In this document: piece by piece, positions 35,545 to 47,366 of the stretch
How the letters are laid out: each line of letters begins with the position of its first letter
How positions within the stretch are numbered: position 1 is the stretch's first letter
Position numbers and translations under genes: made by a program
Source: Diatrype stigma
Lineage: Eukaryota; Ascomycota; Sordariomycetes; Xylariales; Diatrypaceae
NCBI GenBank assembly: GCA_022225965.2
Contig: JAKJXP020000144.1
Span: 28,848-92,847, forward strand
Length of the DNA stretch: 64,000 bases
Reading direction: 5' to 3'
Notes under the pieces: model-generated
What the model saw: the letters and a program-made list of their open reading frames with translations, nothing else
Databases searched by the model: none
What the model was told of the DNA's origin: nothing

Positions 35545-38500
35545 TCTAGCCCCTATACGGATGTGATAGGGCTCTAAATAGCCTACGTAAAGCGATAACC
35601 TACGCATATATTCTCTGCGCCTATAAACATATATGCAGGTAGCAGGTGTGCAAACGAACGGCACTCACTACCTACACAGGCACACAGGCAGACAGGCTTG
35701 ACAGTGTTTCAGCACTCCTACATAGGTGGAAGCAGAGCAGCCGGCAGCGTGCTTTCAGTGCTGAGCGCATTACACCCTGGATACCCAACCTTACTCTTTC
35801 GGTATCCACCCGGTTACGCGTACGTAAAGGAATGAGGCTTCATCATGCTCCTACATAGTGGTGATAGTAGTATATACTACGGGATACGTACGAGTCGTAG
35901 AGTGCTTGCTGTATTGCTATATTAGACAGCCCTTGGCCGGTAGGCATGTGTATATTTGTCTGCTGCATTTGCCTGCCTGCGTCAGTCTCAGGTTGTTTCT
36001 TTCTTTCTGTATGCCCCCCTATATATCACATACATACATGTATGTATGCATGCGGGCAGGATGGGAGTATTTCGTACTGGATAAGTACATGTAGTTACCC
36101 AGTTGGCGATACCGATACCCGTTGGCCTGTCTATCCAAAAATGGAGTATCAAAAGCTTGAACGCGAGTTTAAATCCAACCCGGTCTAATAATACCATTCT
36201 AGTAGGTAATGGTTGCAGAACGGCATGAAATACCGAAAATCCTACTGTCGTCTACCTAAGCAGTTAGCGGCTAGCAAAACACGTGGTTGTTGCTGTGCGC
36301 GCTTGCGGATAACGGTGCCGTCTTAGACTCTCACTACCTCGGGGAACGGTCCATACCGTAGGTAGGGACTGTACTATGTAAGTATGCCGTTATACATGAG
36401 ACTTATACATACCGGTTAGGACCTCTGTTCTAGCAAATAAGCGGCGACCCTATGTAGAAAACGAGGGCCGTTGCAGACGATTCCAAGGTTCTATCCAGTA
36501 TTGTTTAATCCAGTCCCAAGCGAAAAGAGCTGCACATGGGAGCGGGCTTGAACTGCAAGTCTGCAACTGACTGCAGTAGTTTAGCAGCAACCTGCTGTCG
36601 ATCGATCTCCCCCAGCTGGGATTCGCTCTAGCGACCCGTTAGCCTCATAGCGAGGACAGCCTGGGGACCGCCTGGGACTGCCTGGGACCGCCTGGACGGC
36701 TTTCTCGGCAAATCGGCATCGTTCTAACGGAAACGCGAGCGCCTCGCAGCCCTTCGTCTCCAGGCTAGTACCTCGAAGGGTCTGGACTACCGATCAATTA
36801 CTTCGTACCTCGCTGAACGTTCGTTACCTGCCGGTAGGTACCTCGGATCGTCAGGTTGTATTACATAACCACCGTTGGTGCGACTGGGCAACAGAAGGAC
36901 CTCGGGGAGCTTATTACAACATTTTGCATCCTCTGTGTTACCTTTCGTCCAGTTCTTTTTTCTGGTTCTTTTTCTGGTTCCTTTTCTGGAGTTCTCTTCG
37001 TTCGTTTTGTCAACTTACTACGTACTAATATACATATAGTTATCTACCCAGTTAACGCAGTTGCTCGCTCACGCCGCCACTCCGCCCGCCTCCCGTCCCG
37101 CCCGACATCCATCCATCCTCCAACGAACTTTTCCGGATAACCTGTGCCGAGAAAGTGCCTTTCATGTGGTTGGGTACGGGTACTTTGTAGTTTTTTCTCC
37201 AAGGGAAGGCCAAAAAACCATGGGAAGAAGCTTTTGCCCTCCATTCCCGCACTCCCGCATTTCTTCCCCAAGGATGTGCTCAATGCTCAATGCTCATGCA
37301 GCAAGCAACAGCATGCGTCACATTGGACATTCCTTTCCAAGGCAAACTTGGCAGGTTTCCAAATCATTGTCGGGGTTAAGTATCGATTAAGACGGTCCGT
37401 TGCGCATCCCAGCATAAAAGAGCCGACAGCCCGCCTGGACTTCTGTAATAAAGCCTCTGGCATTGCATATTTGCATATCGAGTCAGGCCCGTGACTCTAG
37501 CATCGACCTGCCGGGATAGTTGGCTTAGCCCTGGGATAGCCCGGGATAGCCTCCTTTTTCTTATTACCTCAAGTCATGAGTATGAGTAGATGCTACATAA
37601 TATGCTCATAGTATGTTAGGTACCATGCACCTGTGAACAAATCCAGTCTAGCTGGGTTTATGTCAAGTCTCGGGCCATTGACGTTATAATTCTCAAAGAA
37701 GGGCTATCCGGCACATACCTTAACTACTATGTACTTACCACCAACGCTTCTTTACACGTGCAACCTCTTCTTAGCGGTGGCCTCTGCGGTGGCCTTTGCG
37801 GCGACATCGGCGACAAAGACACCACGATGGGCGTTCCATATTATGCCACATAATCGTGGTGGTTCCCTTTTCGCCATATCCGTCATACCCCTATCGCCCA
37901 CGCATGCCGGTTCTGGCTCTCATACATAAGAATAATGAGATGCTACCTACCTATGGCCACATATTCTCCAGAGTAAACTACGATTACCATCAGATCAAAC
38001 TTCAGCAAGTTGGTGTTATTGTCCATACTCGTCTATTCCGGTTGACACGATGACGAGTTAGGTGTGTTTGAGTATCACGACCAGCGCCTATTACTTCTCA
38101 AGCGCATTCATCACATGTACGCCGCATCTTGCCCTTCAGTGGAGTAATGTGATAACCAGCTCCTTGCTCGCACCGGTCAGGCCTGCTTGCATGTGGAATA
38201 AACCCGCTTACTGTTGTTGTAGGCACATAGTTATGAGGATCCAATCACTCACTACCTATCCGACTGGCCGGCTTACGTAGTCCCTAGTAACTACTTCCAC
38301 CTCTTTCGCTTGATTGGGGATATAGCATCACTAGCCTCTAGCTCTATAAGAGGAGCCAGGGGGGTCGTCCATACATGCGTGGTAGACTTTAAGGTATAAC
38401 AAATAACTAGTAGTAGTACCAGTGATGAGTCTTACCAGTATCTTGGTGGTGGTGGTAACATCCCAGGCACGGCACGAACTCCCGAGGAAATAGCACTACC

Positions 38501-39621
38501 ATGATATCACGTAAAGAAACCCCATATGGGTGACGGCCTTGAACAACGAGGGGGGCCTGGGGCATGGCATAAGAGAGGATCTATCACCAACTGCAGTTGC
38601 CTTCAATGGTGTCTTCTCGAGACAGCCACCTCAGCCAAACTCCTGCGCCAGGCCGTCCCAACTTACTGTTGCATTTTCGAAGGGGATTAGCAGAACAATG
38701 GAATAAAGTAGGGCAGAAGCTGGGTTCTACTCTTGGACTAGAAACCATACACTTCCTGGAATGCTGGACGGGACCAACACTTTATAGGGCATTGCTATAT
38801 CTACAGTCACCTGTCTGCATCTATAGCCGGCCGCTGACTTCCATGCCAGCCTCCGCTTAAGCCCTTAGCACGTCTACGTATTCCTCTTCCCCTTGCTACG
38901 GTAGGGTTGGACTATATAGGTAGCGTATGTAGTAAGTAGCAGACAGTACCTAGCTGGTGGTGTTCGTGGGTTACTGAAGCAATATGTAGCCGTCTGAGAC
39001 GTTCACTACGAAAATAGCAGCCTCTATAGATTAGAAATCTTCCTAGGACGGCCCTGCTCTCCGTCCGATTTTCAAAAGGGAAAGTAACTACAGATGGATC
39101 AGGTAGATCCGGAGAAGCGCGCGAGACAGAGATCACAGGCAGTCTCATCAATCAGGGGCCCGGCTTCTCACGATGCTTGCTGGCAACCAACTACTACTAC
39201 TAGCCAACTACGTATATCATTTGTCGTGTCCACACAGCGTAGTAAAACCAGGTCTTGTCAGGGAGAAATTTGTAGATGCTATGTTTACACATGTATATAC
39301 TTATACGTTATACAAAAAAGAATTGGTGGCCGCAGCTCGCTAGCCGCCACTCAGCTAGGTCGTTCGTTTGGTGTGTGGTTTGGATGTTTGCTCGTTCGCT
39401 TGTTTGTTCAGATGATGGCCCCCCCCCCCCCCGTAAGTGAAGTCACCTTATACATGGCTTATATATGTAGGTGAACATTAGTTAATAATCTGGCGTATGA
39501 TGATAGCCCCCCTCCAATAACCCCTTCAATTATGCGTGTCGTTTCAGCCCGCACACGCAAGAGTCGGATGGACAGGTGTATCCAAGACATGTTGAAACTG
39601 GCCGACCCGCCAACCAGTTGT

Positions 39622-41849
39622 TTATAGTTGAGTATTATTCGTCCCCGCCGTGTTCGCCGTGTTCGGATTCCCGCCGCCGCCGCTGCCTCCACCACTGTTC
39701 GTTGCGCTATTGCTCGTCGTCGTTGCCGTCGTCGTCGTAGTCGTCGTCATCGTCGTATCCGCCGCCGGCCCTGCTTCCGCTGCGGACGCCTCCAAGTTAT
39801 AGGTGCCTCTGAGCTGGGGGAAGGCCTTGTCGAACGAGGCGCCGAGGGTCCAGTTCTCGAGGCGGCGCATGTGGCGCTCGAAGACGGGGTTGATGAGCAG
39901 CTCGCCGCCGTGGTCGGAGCTCTGGAGCAGGGCGTCCTCGGGCTCGTAGGGCCAGTTGACCGACAGCGTGGAGGTGTAGGGGATGAAGAAGTCGTCGAAC
40001 AGGTACTCGCTGTTGTTGTACTCGCGCGCCAGCTTCGCGCGCATCTCGGGGAAGGGCACGTGGTCGATCCAGGGCGGGTGCGGCAACGACAGCTGCGCGG
40101 GCACGGGCCGCGCCCACGCCGGCAGCAGGTCGAACGTCTCCTGCGACGGGTTGATCCACCACCGCATGTTGAGGAACATGAAGTACAGCACCGCCACCTT
40201 CTCCGGCAGCGTGCAGAGCCCCGGGAACGTCGCCAGGATGTCCGCGAACACCTTGCTCATCGGGTGCACGTAGGCGCTCGTGGCCGGGTTGAGCAAGGAG
40301 GAGACGGATGGGTAGCGCGGCCCCACGATCTCCTGCGTCGGGATCCCCTCGGCGGCTCGCTGCCGTCGCTCGCGGATGAAGGCGAGGAGCAGGCCGTCGA
40401 GAGTACACGTAGCGGCGCTGTGGTTGATGGGCGCCGAGTAGGTGACCCACGATTCACTACGAGCTAGTAAATTCTGCTCTATGCTGACATCAGGGTGCTG
40501 CTGTTGGTGAGGCTGTCAGTGCTCACTCGCCCTAAGCTGGAGCGTGACCTAGGTGGAAGACTTACCGGATACGACGTGCTGCTCCAATCCCGCTTCAATG
40601 GTAGATGGTGAATTGAATGGGGGTCATAATTCTCATGGAGTCCGTTCTGAAACTTGTTCACTCGCTGCGAGGGGTCAAGCAGGAAATTGAGCTGAAGCTG
40701 CTCGCCGGCGCCGAGGTCTAGATTGTGAAGTAAATCCTGCCGCCGCTGACCGACAACCTTCACTTGGCCGAGCTTCGGACTCAGCGAGGGCTGTGGTGCC
40801 GCATTGGGAAGCCTCCCTGGTGCAGGACAGTACGGCGGCGTGTCGACGGAGGTAGGAGATGCCGTGCTAGGGGCGGGTGAGTCGTGGTTTGCCGGGGATA
40901 GTGAGGGCGGAGCTGGCGGGGCTGGATGGATCGGGATGGTCTTGTGCGCCGTCGGAGGCGCCAACGTCGCCTCTCTGGCCCTTCCTCCCTGGTAGCCTGA
41001 TAGCACCGGCTGGACAAGCGCCATGATGGATGCTAGACGGCTCTTGATCTCGGCATTCTCAGCCTCGACAGCTTCCTTGGCGCGCATCACGGCCTGGAGC
41101 TCTTGGTAAGGGTCCAGCGACGTCAACTCGCGTATGCGGGTTTCGAGTTGCTCGATCTGGTTTTTAGTACGCTCGCGGACGGCCCGCTGAGCCTCTCGAT
41201 CTACAGGGACGGAGCCAAGCGGTCAGCACCAGGAACCCATCCAGCTGCACGGCTGTCCAGCTTTGACGGCTGCGTCGAAACGCACTCACTATAGACAACG
41301 GGGCAGGTTACATCTAGAAACGGAATCTCCGAATAACTCGTAGAAACCCGGGAATGAGGGAGCGAAGGGGAGTGGTGGTGGCATTCACAATTTCGTGACT
41401 TGCAGCCGTTGTTGAAACATGCAGTACATACCATTGGCCCTCTTCTTGGCTAGCTGTTCGGGCGTGAGGTTCGCTACCCCCCTCGAGCTCGGCCCGTACT
41501 TCCGCCTCTTGGACCGGTGGTCCTCGGCAGCAGTTGCACTGCTGCCGGCCAGTCCAGTGTGGTGGTGGCCCGTCGCTGGTGGGGAGGCACTGGAGGCGGG
41601 CGACAGGCCGACATCATGAGATAACAAGTACTCATGTTTGCGAGGGTCAGCAGCACCGGAAGCAGCAACAGGCGGCGACAGACCACCAGAGACCCCGGAG
41701 CCGGACGGCGGCACGCTAAGACTTGACGGCGAAGCTGCTGGGTCAGAAGGACGGGACGGCGCGGCGGCGGGGGGAGAGACGGGAGGCGGGACAACGTGGG
41801 TGGAGAATGACGACGTCGAGTATGAAGGAGCGGTGGAGCTGGGCACCAT
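39622..41849 (-). CDS. bZIP transcription factor with C-terminal DUF3425
   Basis: Exons 41432-41849, 40566-41200 and 39622-40497 give 642 residues; the donors are GTATGT and GTAAGT. A Ser/Pro/Ala-rich N-terminus leads to a nuclear-signal-like SKRRKYG and then, across the first intron, the basic region and start of the zipper (LTPEQLAKKRANDREAQRAV), with the usual N-x2-x-A-x3-R pattern. A leucine/isoleucine heptad helix (IEQLETRIRELTSLDPYQEL) follows. A Pro-rich linker precedes the fungal DUF3425 region at about 360-545 (KVFADILATFPGLCTLPEKV, VLYFMFLNMRWWINPSQETF). The tail is Thr/Gly/Asn low complexity. Such proteins are nuclear regulators of stress or secondary metabolism; the target is unknown. 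The second acceptor is a CAGCAG tandem, so isoforms differing by one Gln are possible. Confidence 0.93.
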
Positions 41850-42573
41850 TATAGGCTTATAACACGGAATTGAAAATCACGGCGCGGCGTAGCGCAGCTG
41901 GCTCAAGTAAGCCGGGCGTCGGATCGGGTGCTAACAGTGATAGGTACTTTGGTGCTACTACCTCGTATCTCCGCGGACTTCGCCAGCCAGACCTCCTTTC
42001 CAGGGCTTCCCTGGGTAGTTTAGTTACCTATTGCTGCTACCGTAGTGCCGTGCTACCGTGCTGCCGTGCTGCCGTGATCCCGTGTTGCCGTGCTGCCGTG
42101 CTACCGTGTGTGTGGCTGGGTGACGGAGCTCGACATTACATGCATGTAATCATGTAAGCGATGTGACGTATGCATACGGGACGGTTGTGTTAGGTAGCTG
42201 GGTAGCTGGGTATCTGTGTATCTGGGTATCTGGTATGTAAGGATGTGGCTTGGTCAGGAATGGTAAGGCAGTGAGTGAACCGCTTCGCTGGGAAGACGTT
42301 AGTAAGGCGGTTTCACCACATCTCACGTCTCTCGCCGCTTTTTCCCCCCGCTCCCCGCCCTCTTTATATGCGGTTGAGGCCCGATCCTTATTAGCGAGCG
42401 AGTGAGCTACTCGATTAATTGGAGACCGGAATGCGACAGTGCGGTGCAGCCTTGGAGATTCAACGAACCCACGCTGCCACGGAGTGCCGGAGGATGAGAT
42501 AAAGCGGGATGTGAACAGTGAATCTGAGGGGGAGAACGACGATTGACGACTGGCAATTGACGGACCTTCAATG

Positions 42574-42624
<51 letters not shown>

Positions 42625-43241
42625 CTGACAAGTTGATCTCGACTCGTTGCAATGCACGGAGTAGAAGTACCTAACCGTACGCACTTTTCTTATTATATTC
42701 TGCCCGATACCGATACGTCCAAGGAAAGAAACAGCGGCTGTAGGTGAATTAAGGTGAGCGGATGACTAAGACCCAAGGACGCACTGATACCGGCAAAATC
42801 CTTCACGGCTCCAGGATTGGATTTAATCGATATCTAGGATATCTACTTGGTAGTATCTCCTTGGCAGCCAGGGCGGGCTGCATGGTATATGAGAAGATTC
42901 CAGGTTATTTCATTTTCGCTATTCATACGATATGAGACTAGGTAAGCACCTAACCCAGCCCTATACCATGTTGGTATATGCCGGCTATACGAACTCCGCC
43001 TGCGTAATTGTCGGTCATACGATGCTTTCGAGTACAAGACCAGCATACTCTCATACTTATATTATAGGCTCTGCATTATATCCTCATAGTACATTGGCTA
43101 TGATATTCTGTATTGACCTTATGTACGCTATGAATATAGCGATTTATTGTGTACGTACGAGCAATTACGTATTGTACAAGCGATTCCCGTTCGATTGCCT
43201 CAAGTTGCTTAGTATGCAGGGGAGCAGGCCTGTCATGGACG
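41850..43241. other. Intergenic, bZIP promoter side
   Basis: Upstream region of the bZIP gene. It carries an 8-bp GTGCTGCC/GTGCTACC repeat at about 42043-42110, the TTGACC array listed separately, and AT-rich DNA beyond 42.65 kb. A 112-codon frame at 42932-43270 runs into the inverted-repeat element and is not called. Confidence 0.55.
42571..42630 (+). repeat. Hexamer array, TTGACC, eight perfect plus two degenerate units
   Basis: Eight perfect TTGACC units at 42577-42624, with ATGACC before and CTGACA after. Each unit contains TGAC, the half-site core of bZIP binding sites, and the array lies about 720 bp upstream of the bZIP gene start. Any regulatory meaning is inferred. Confidence 0.9.
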
Positions 43242-43433
43242 TACACTCTACCCCTTGTATTATTGTATGAGGGTCCGGTACCATGGGGTGATTATCGGGT
43301 GTTCTGCTTTGTACCCAATTATCCCGAACATGAGCCTTTCTTATAGAAACGAACATTTGGAATACGTGATAACAGATTGTAGATACTAAGGCATTACCGG
43401 ACCCTCATACTATAATACAAGGGGTAGAGTGTA
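43242..43433. mobile_element. 192-bp MITE-like inverted-repeat element
   Basis: The 39-bp arms at 43242-43280 and 43395-43433 are reverse complements with one mismatch (CACTCTACCCCTTG is the outer part of the arm). The ends are TA on both sides, which fits a TA target-site duplication as made by Tc1/mariner/pogo-type transposases. The 114-bp middle has no coding capacity, so this would be non-autonomous. Family assignment is inferred from ends and size only; no transposase is in the window. Confidence 0.75.
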
Positions 43434-43785
43434 AACGGACTGATGAAACATTGAGACGGGGCCGGCTGGGGTTCTTTATAGGCGCCCAGGCCCAGGCAGG
43501 CAATCAATGGAGATGCAGGCGGCCGTGCGGGCTCTGTATGTACCTACGTACGTAGGTATGTATGTAGTAACCTTACCTAAGCTATACCTAACTGTCGGTC
43601 AACCTGAATTATCTAACTGCCGACCGACGTCCCTTGGCAAGAGCCCTGGCTGCCTGGAGCTCTCTCATTAATGACTTCGTTGCTCGTTTCTGTCTTTTCT
43701 TCTCTGCCCCCCCACCCCTTTCTTCACCCACACCCCCTTTTTCTAAAATACAGACATATGCCAATTATAGCCCGTTTATCTATCC
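43434..43785. other. Intergenic, no gene seen
   Basis: Short spacer at the 3' side of NIC96, with GTACGTAGGTATGTATG-type simple sequence at about 43535-43568 and a C/T-rich tract at 43700-43740. Confidence 0.6.
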
Positions 43786-46700
43786 TCAAGAAGAAGAGGC
43801 CTGTGCCAGAGCTTCGTGTAGATGCGGCGGGAAGCGGTACTTCAGCTGGCTCGTGTACGTAGTCAAGTCCATGCTAATCTGCTTAAGATTATCCACCATC
43901 TGCCTACGAGTGCCCTCGTTCCCACTGAACTGCCCGCTCGTGAGGCGTGTCTTCTGGTTGAAGCAGCACGTAACTGTCCATAGCAGCAGGTTCGGCACAT
44001 TGATCGCCACGGGTTGGGAAAGCCCGGCAAACTTGGCTGCGAAATGTCGGATTTTCGCTGGGTCGCCGCTGGCCTCGAGAGGCAAGATCTCGAGTGCACG
44101 TATTCTCTGGAGGATGGTCAGTTTCGTGTGCGTGCACAGTTGCAGAATGGAAGGGAAGAAGTAGTAGTATTGTAGGGGGCGACACTTACGTCCAGAGCCT
44201 CGGGCCACTGTCCAGCCTCCACGAATCCCTTGATTTCACTCATCTGTAGCAAGATATGACAGGCGTTCCTGTTCTGGTTCTCGATCTTGGTGTAGAACAT
44301 GGCGTCTTTCTCGTACATCGACATCATGGTTGATGCCAACTGGACCGGGTCGTCAATCGACGCGAGGCTGAGGCTGCTGCCAGGTTGTACCTCATCATTC
44401 TCGTTGGCACGTGGTTTGACCGGCACGAGTCGCATCGGGTCTTCGCCAATCTCGAGCGAGATAGCCTCACTCAGTGCCCGACTAACGATAGTAACGACGC
44501 TATCATAGTCTCCTGCGAGGTGATACAAGAGAACCGCGTCTGTCGTCCTGCCGTTGTCGTCGGCAAACCGGGCTGCCTGGAATGTGACTGTCTTGACGAA
44601 ATCGTCCTCTTCCCGTAGACCAATGAGAGGGCTGCGCTCCTCGATGAGCCCGGTGATCCGTTGGCCGTCTGGTCTTATATCGCCGATCAGCTTGCTGAAC
44701 TCCCGCGTCTCCAGGACCAATTCCCGCAAGGCAATATGACACAGTTCCGCTTGTTGCCGGCCTGCCTCGCCGTCAAGATCAGCATTGAGACAAATCAACA
44801 CCAGATAATCCACCGCGGAAGCGACGTCAGCCGCGCGGAAGTCCCGGGTATAGTAGCCTAGCATGCGGCCGAAGTTCAGCTGCGCATTGCCTCGAGTGTC
44901 GTAGGACAGGAGCTCGTTCTGTGTGGACCAAGGGTCGGAAGGTCGTAAGAGGCCGTAGTATTCGAGGCCGATGGCAAAGTGAATCGCATCTACGTAGGAG
45001 AAGGGGTAGAGATAGGCAATGGCCTGTTCGAACAGGCCCGATAGAACCTGCAGGAAAAAGAACATGCCGAACGCGCCATTACTGTCGTCCGCCGGTGCCT
45101 TAGGGAAATGCCTTTTCCCGATTTCCTGTATGCTCTTTTGCAAGTCGCTCAAGGTGAAGGATTCGCTGGCCACCTCGATTGTCCTCTCATTCTCACGCGC
45201 GAGGTTGAATTGAAGCCAGACCCAATCATCAATGTTAGTGGTGAGGCCGTCGAAGCTTCGGTTGCTGATCTCGCAGCGGCCCACGATCTTGTAGCAGGCC
45301 ATCCGGTATGCGTCGATGGAGTTATTCGGTGCGTTGCGTACCCGTTGGCTGTATTCGTTGTTGCAACGCTCTTGCAGTTGGCGTCTCAACCTCCTATCTG
45401 GACTAGCAGCGTACTCGAGAAGGTAGGATGAAAAAGTCCGATCGATGGCCCGGAAGGTCGTCGCACGCGTTTTGACGTACTCGGCAGCTTCGGCGACATG
45501 GCCCGTGCGAAGTAGGAAATACACGTGCGCCCAGATATACTCTCCGTCAACTTGCTGGAGCTCGACATTGTCTGCCACGAGGTTGCTCCGAGCGCTGCGG
45601 AGTCGCACATAGGCTTTGATCTTGCTGACAACGTCCGGACGGCCGCCCAGACTCGCCTCGCGCTGGTGCTCGTGGATCATGGTTTCAAGCCCTTGATAGA
45701 ACTTCTTCTCGAGGAACTGAGTACCACCCGCAAGAATTTTCTTTCTCATATTGGTTGCGTTTTGCGACTTGTCGTTCGGGTCCATGTACATCTCCTTGAA
45801 GCAACGCTCCTTCGCTGTCGCGCCGCCCACAAATGTTTCGGCCTCTGGGACTTCTCCGATGATGGTCATGGCAGCGTGGTAGGCATCGACAATGTACTGG
45901 GCATGGCTATCACCCGACCTGCTCTCGACTGTAGCTAGCTCAGATAATATAGGATAAGGAACTTCCTCCAACCGAGACGTGTTGAGTTGCCGTACTCGCT
46001 CGGCGAGGTTAGCCTGCTTCTCCCGTAGGAATCGATCGTCTCCTAGATTATTCGGAGGTGCCATCTCTCCTCCATTTTGGTCGCCATTTTCTTTGAAAGC
46101 CGGCTGATGGAAGCCGATCTTGCTGGGAGTTCCAATGACGGATTTCTGCAGGTTCGATCGACCGAAAGCGCTACCTTTGGGACCAGCCGTCGTTGATCGA
46201 CCGCCTTTCGGATTCCGGCGCGACTTGCCAAACCCGCCTTGTGACTCCTTGCCAGGTGCCCCGGCGACAGAGTCGCCAAGCCCGTCCTCTCGTGTCTTGA
46301 TACCGAAGTGCTCGTAGATGCGCATTCTTTGGGCCTCCCACTCCATCGTTATGTTATCCTCTAGGAAGTTGTCGAAGTCTCTGACGGATCTTTCCAAGCC
46401 ATCGGCGATCATGCTAAGGGTGGTTTTGGTCTGTAGGTTTGCGAGGTACGCTTCAACATCGATCTCGGTAGCGGCGGGCCCAGGTGCTGATCGCTCGGTT
46501 CGCGCACCTTGGATATGGAATGAGTTGAGGTCTTTGACTGCGGATCCAGGGTCGACGCCGGACGCGGCAAGCATATACTGTGCCTTCCCATGTTGAAGGG
46601 GGTCGGCAGCGGCGCGCGGACCGAGCTTTCGGAGGCGTTGGCGAAGATCACCTAACCCAAGCTGTAAGCTAGGCAGGTCTTCAAGAGGGGATTCCCCATT

Positions 46701-47366
46701 AGCTTGCTTCTTGCTCTTAGCGAGCAAGCTGTCGAAGTACCCTGTCGTATTGCCTTGTGGTAGGACACTGCCGCCATTCGTGGAGGCTCCGGGCTGCTGT
46801 TGATTACCAAGTATCGATGCACCACCGCCGAGGCCACCGCCGCCAAGAATGGAGGCACCGGGCTGCTGTTGGTTACCAAGTATGGACGCACCACCGCCTA
46901 GACCACCGCCTAGACCACCGCCTAGACCACCGCCTAGACCACCGCCTAGACCGCCCCCGAGACCGCCCCCGAGACCGCCGCCGCCGCCGCCGCCGGCAGC
47001 ACCGAACAAGCTCGAAGTGTTGAAGGCGCCCCCAGTACCACCACCAGCAGCACCACCAGCAGGAGGGGCGGCAGACTGGGCCTGATTGTTGGAGGATGCA
47101 CCGAACAAGCCACCGCCTCCGCCCGCTCCGGTCTGCGGTTGTTGCTGCTGCTGCTGTTGTTGTGTGTTGGACGCGCCCAAACCCAAACCAGCGAAAGGAC
47201 TCGCAGACGCCGGCGGCTGCGCTGACTGTTGTTGTTGTTGTTGTTGTTGCTGGGCGTTGTTGCCACCTCCGAAGGGACTCGATGGCTTGGCGAGATTTCC
47301 AAATAAAGAACTACCACCCCCGCTGCCGCCGGCAGCTGGAGTAGCGGACCCGAAAAGGCCAGACAT
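43786..47366 (-). CDS. NIC96: Nucleoporin NIC96 (Nup93 homologue)
   Basis: Exons 44190-47366 and 43786-44106, donor GTAAGT and acceptor CAG, join in frame to 1,165 residues. The first 230 residues are low complexity: FG-type motifs (SGLFGSATP, SSLFGNLAKPSSPFGG), poly-Gln, and a Gly-Leu tandem repeat. The scaffold follows: a short predicted coiled coil then the long alpha-helical Nic96 domain, roughly residues 400-1150, with recognisable blocks such as LNTSRLEEVPYPILSELA, YVRLRSARSNL, IWAHVYFLLRTGHV and FAIGLEYYGLLRPSDPW. Known role: linker nucleoporin of the inner ring, binding the Nsp1 complex and Nup188/Nup192 at the nuclear pore. The second exon supplies the conserved C-terminal helices (IRHFAAKFAGLSQPVAINVP). 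The protein is longer than yeast Nic96 because of the N-terminal repeats. Confidence 0.95.
46890..46973 (-). repeat. 12-bp coding minisatellite in NIC96 (Gly-Leu-Gly-Gly units)
   Basis: Seven tandem 12-bp units, five of ACCACCGCCTAG type and two of ACCGCCCCCGAG type on the plus strand, code for repeated GGLG in the N-terminal tail. Just downstream in the gene, a longer segment encoding ASILGNQQQPGAS is present twice (about 46853-46900 and 46784-46830). Units are multiples of three, so frame is kept. Confidence 0.88.

Larger units (their letters stand above)
34373..39621. other. Gene-poor 5.2 kb spacer
   Basis: No gene I can support. A 288-codon minus-strand frame at 34570-35436 is low-complexity and has no ATG-led homologous look. 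Simple repeats are listed separately. A (CAG)n tract is at about 34841-34860, a homopolymer of 13-14 C at 39419-39432, and GTACATAC/CATGTATG dyads at about 36031-36050. The region should include the OPT promoter and the 3' flank of the bZIP gene. Confidence 0.6.

Noticed and set aside
39628..40467. 279-codon plus-strand ORF
   Set aside because: It is antisense to the bZIP-DUF3425 C-terminal exon, whose own frame carries the DUF3425 conserved blocks; GC-rich third positions leave the antisense frame open.
42932..43270. 112-codon plus-strand ORF
   Set aside because: Runs into the left arm of the inverted-repeat element and has AT-rich random composition.
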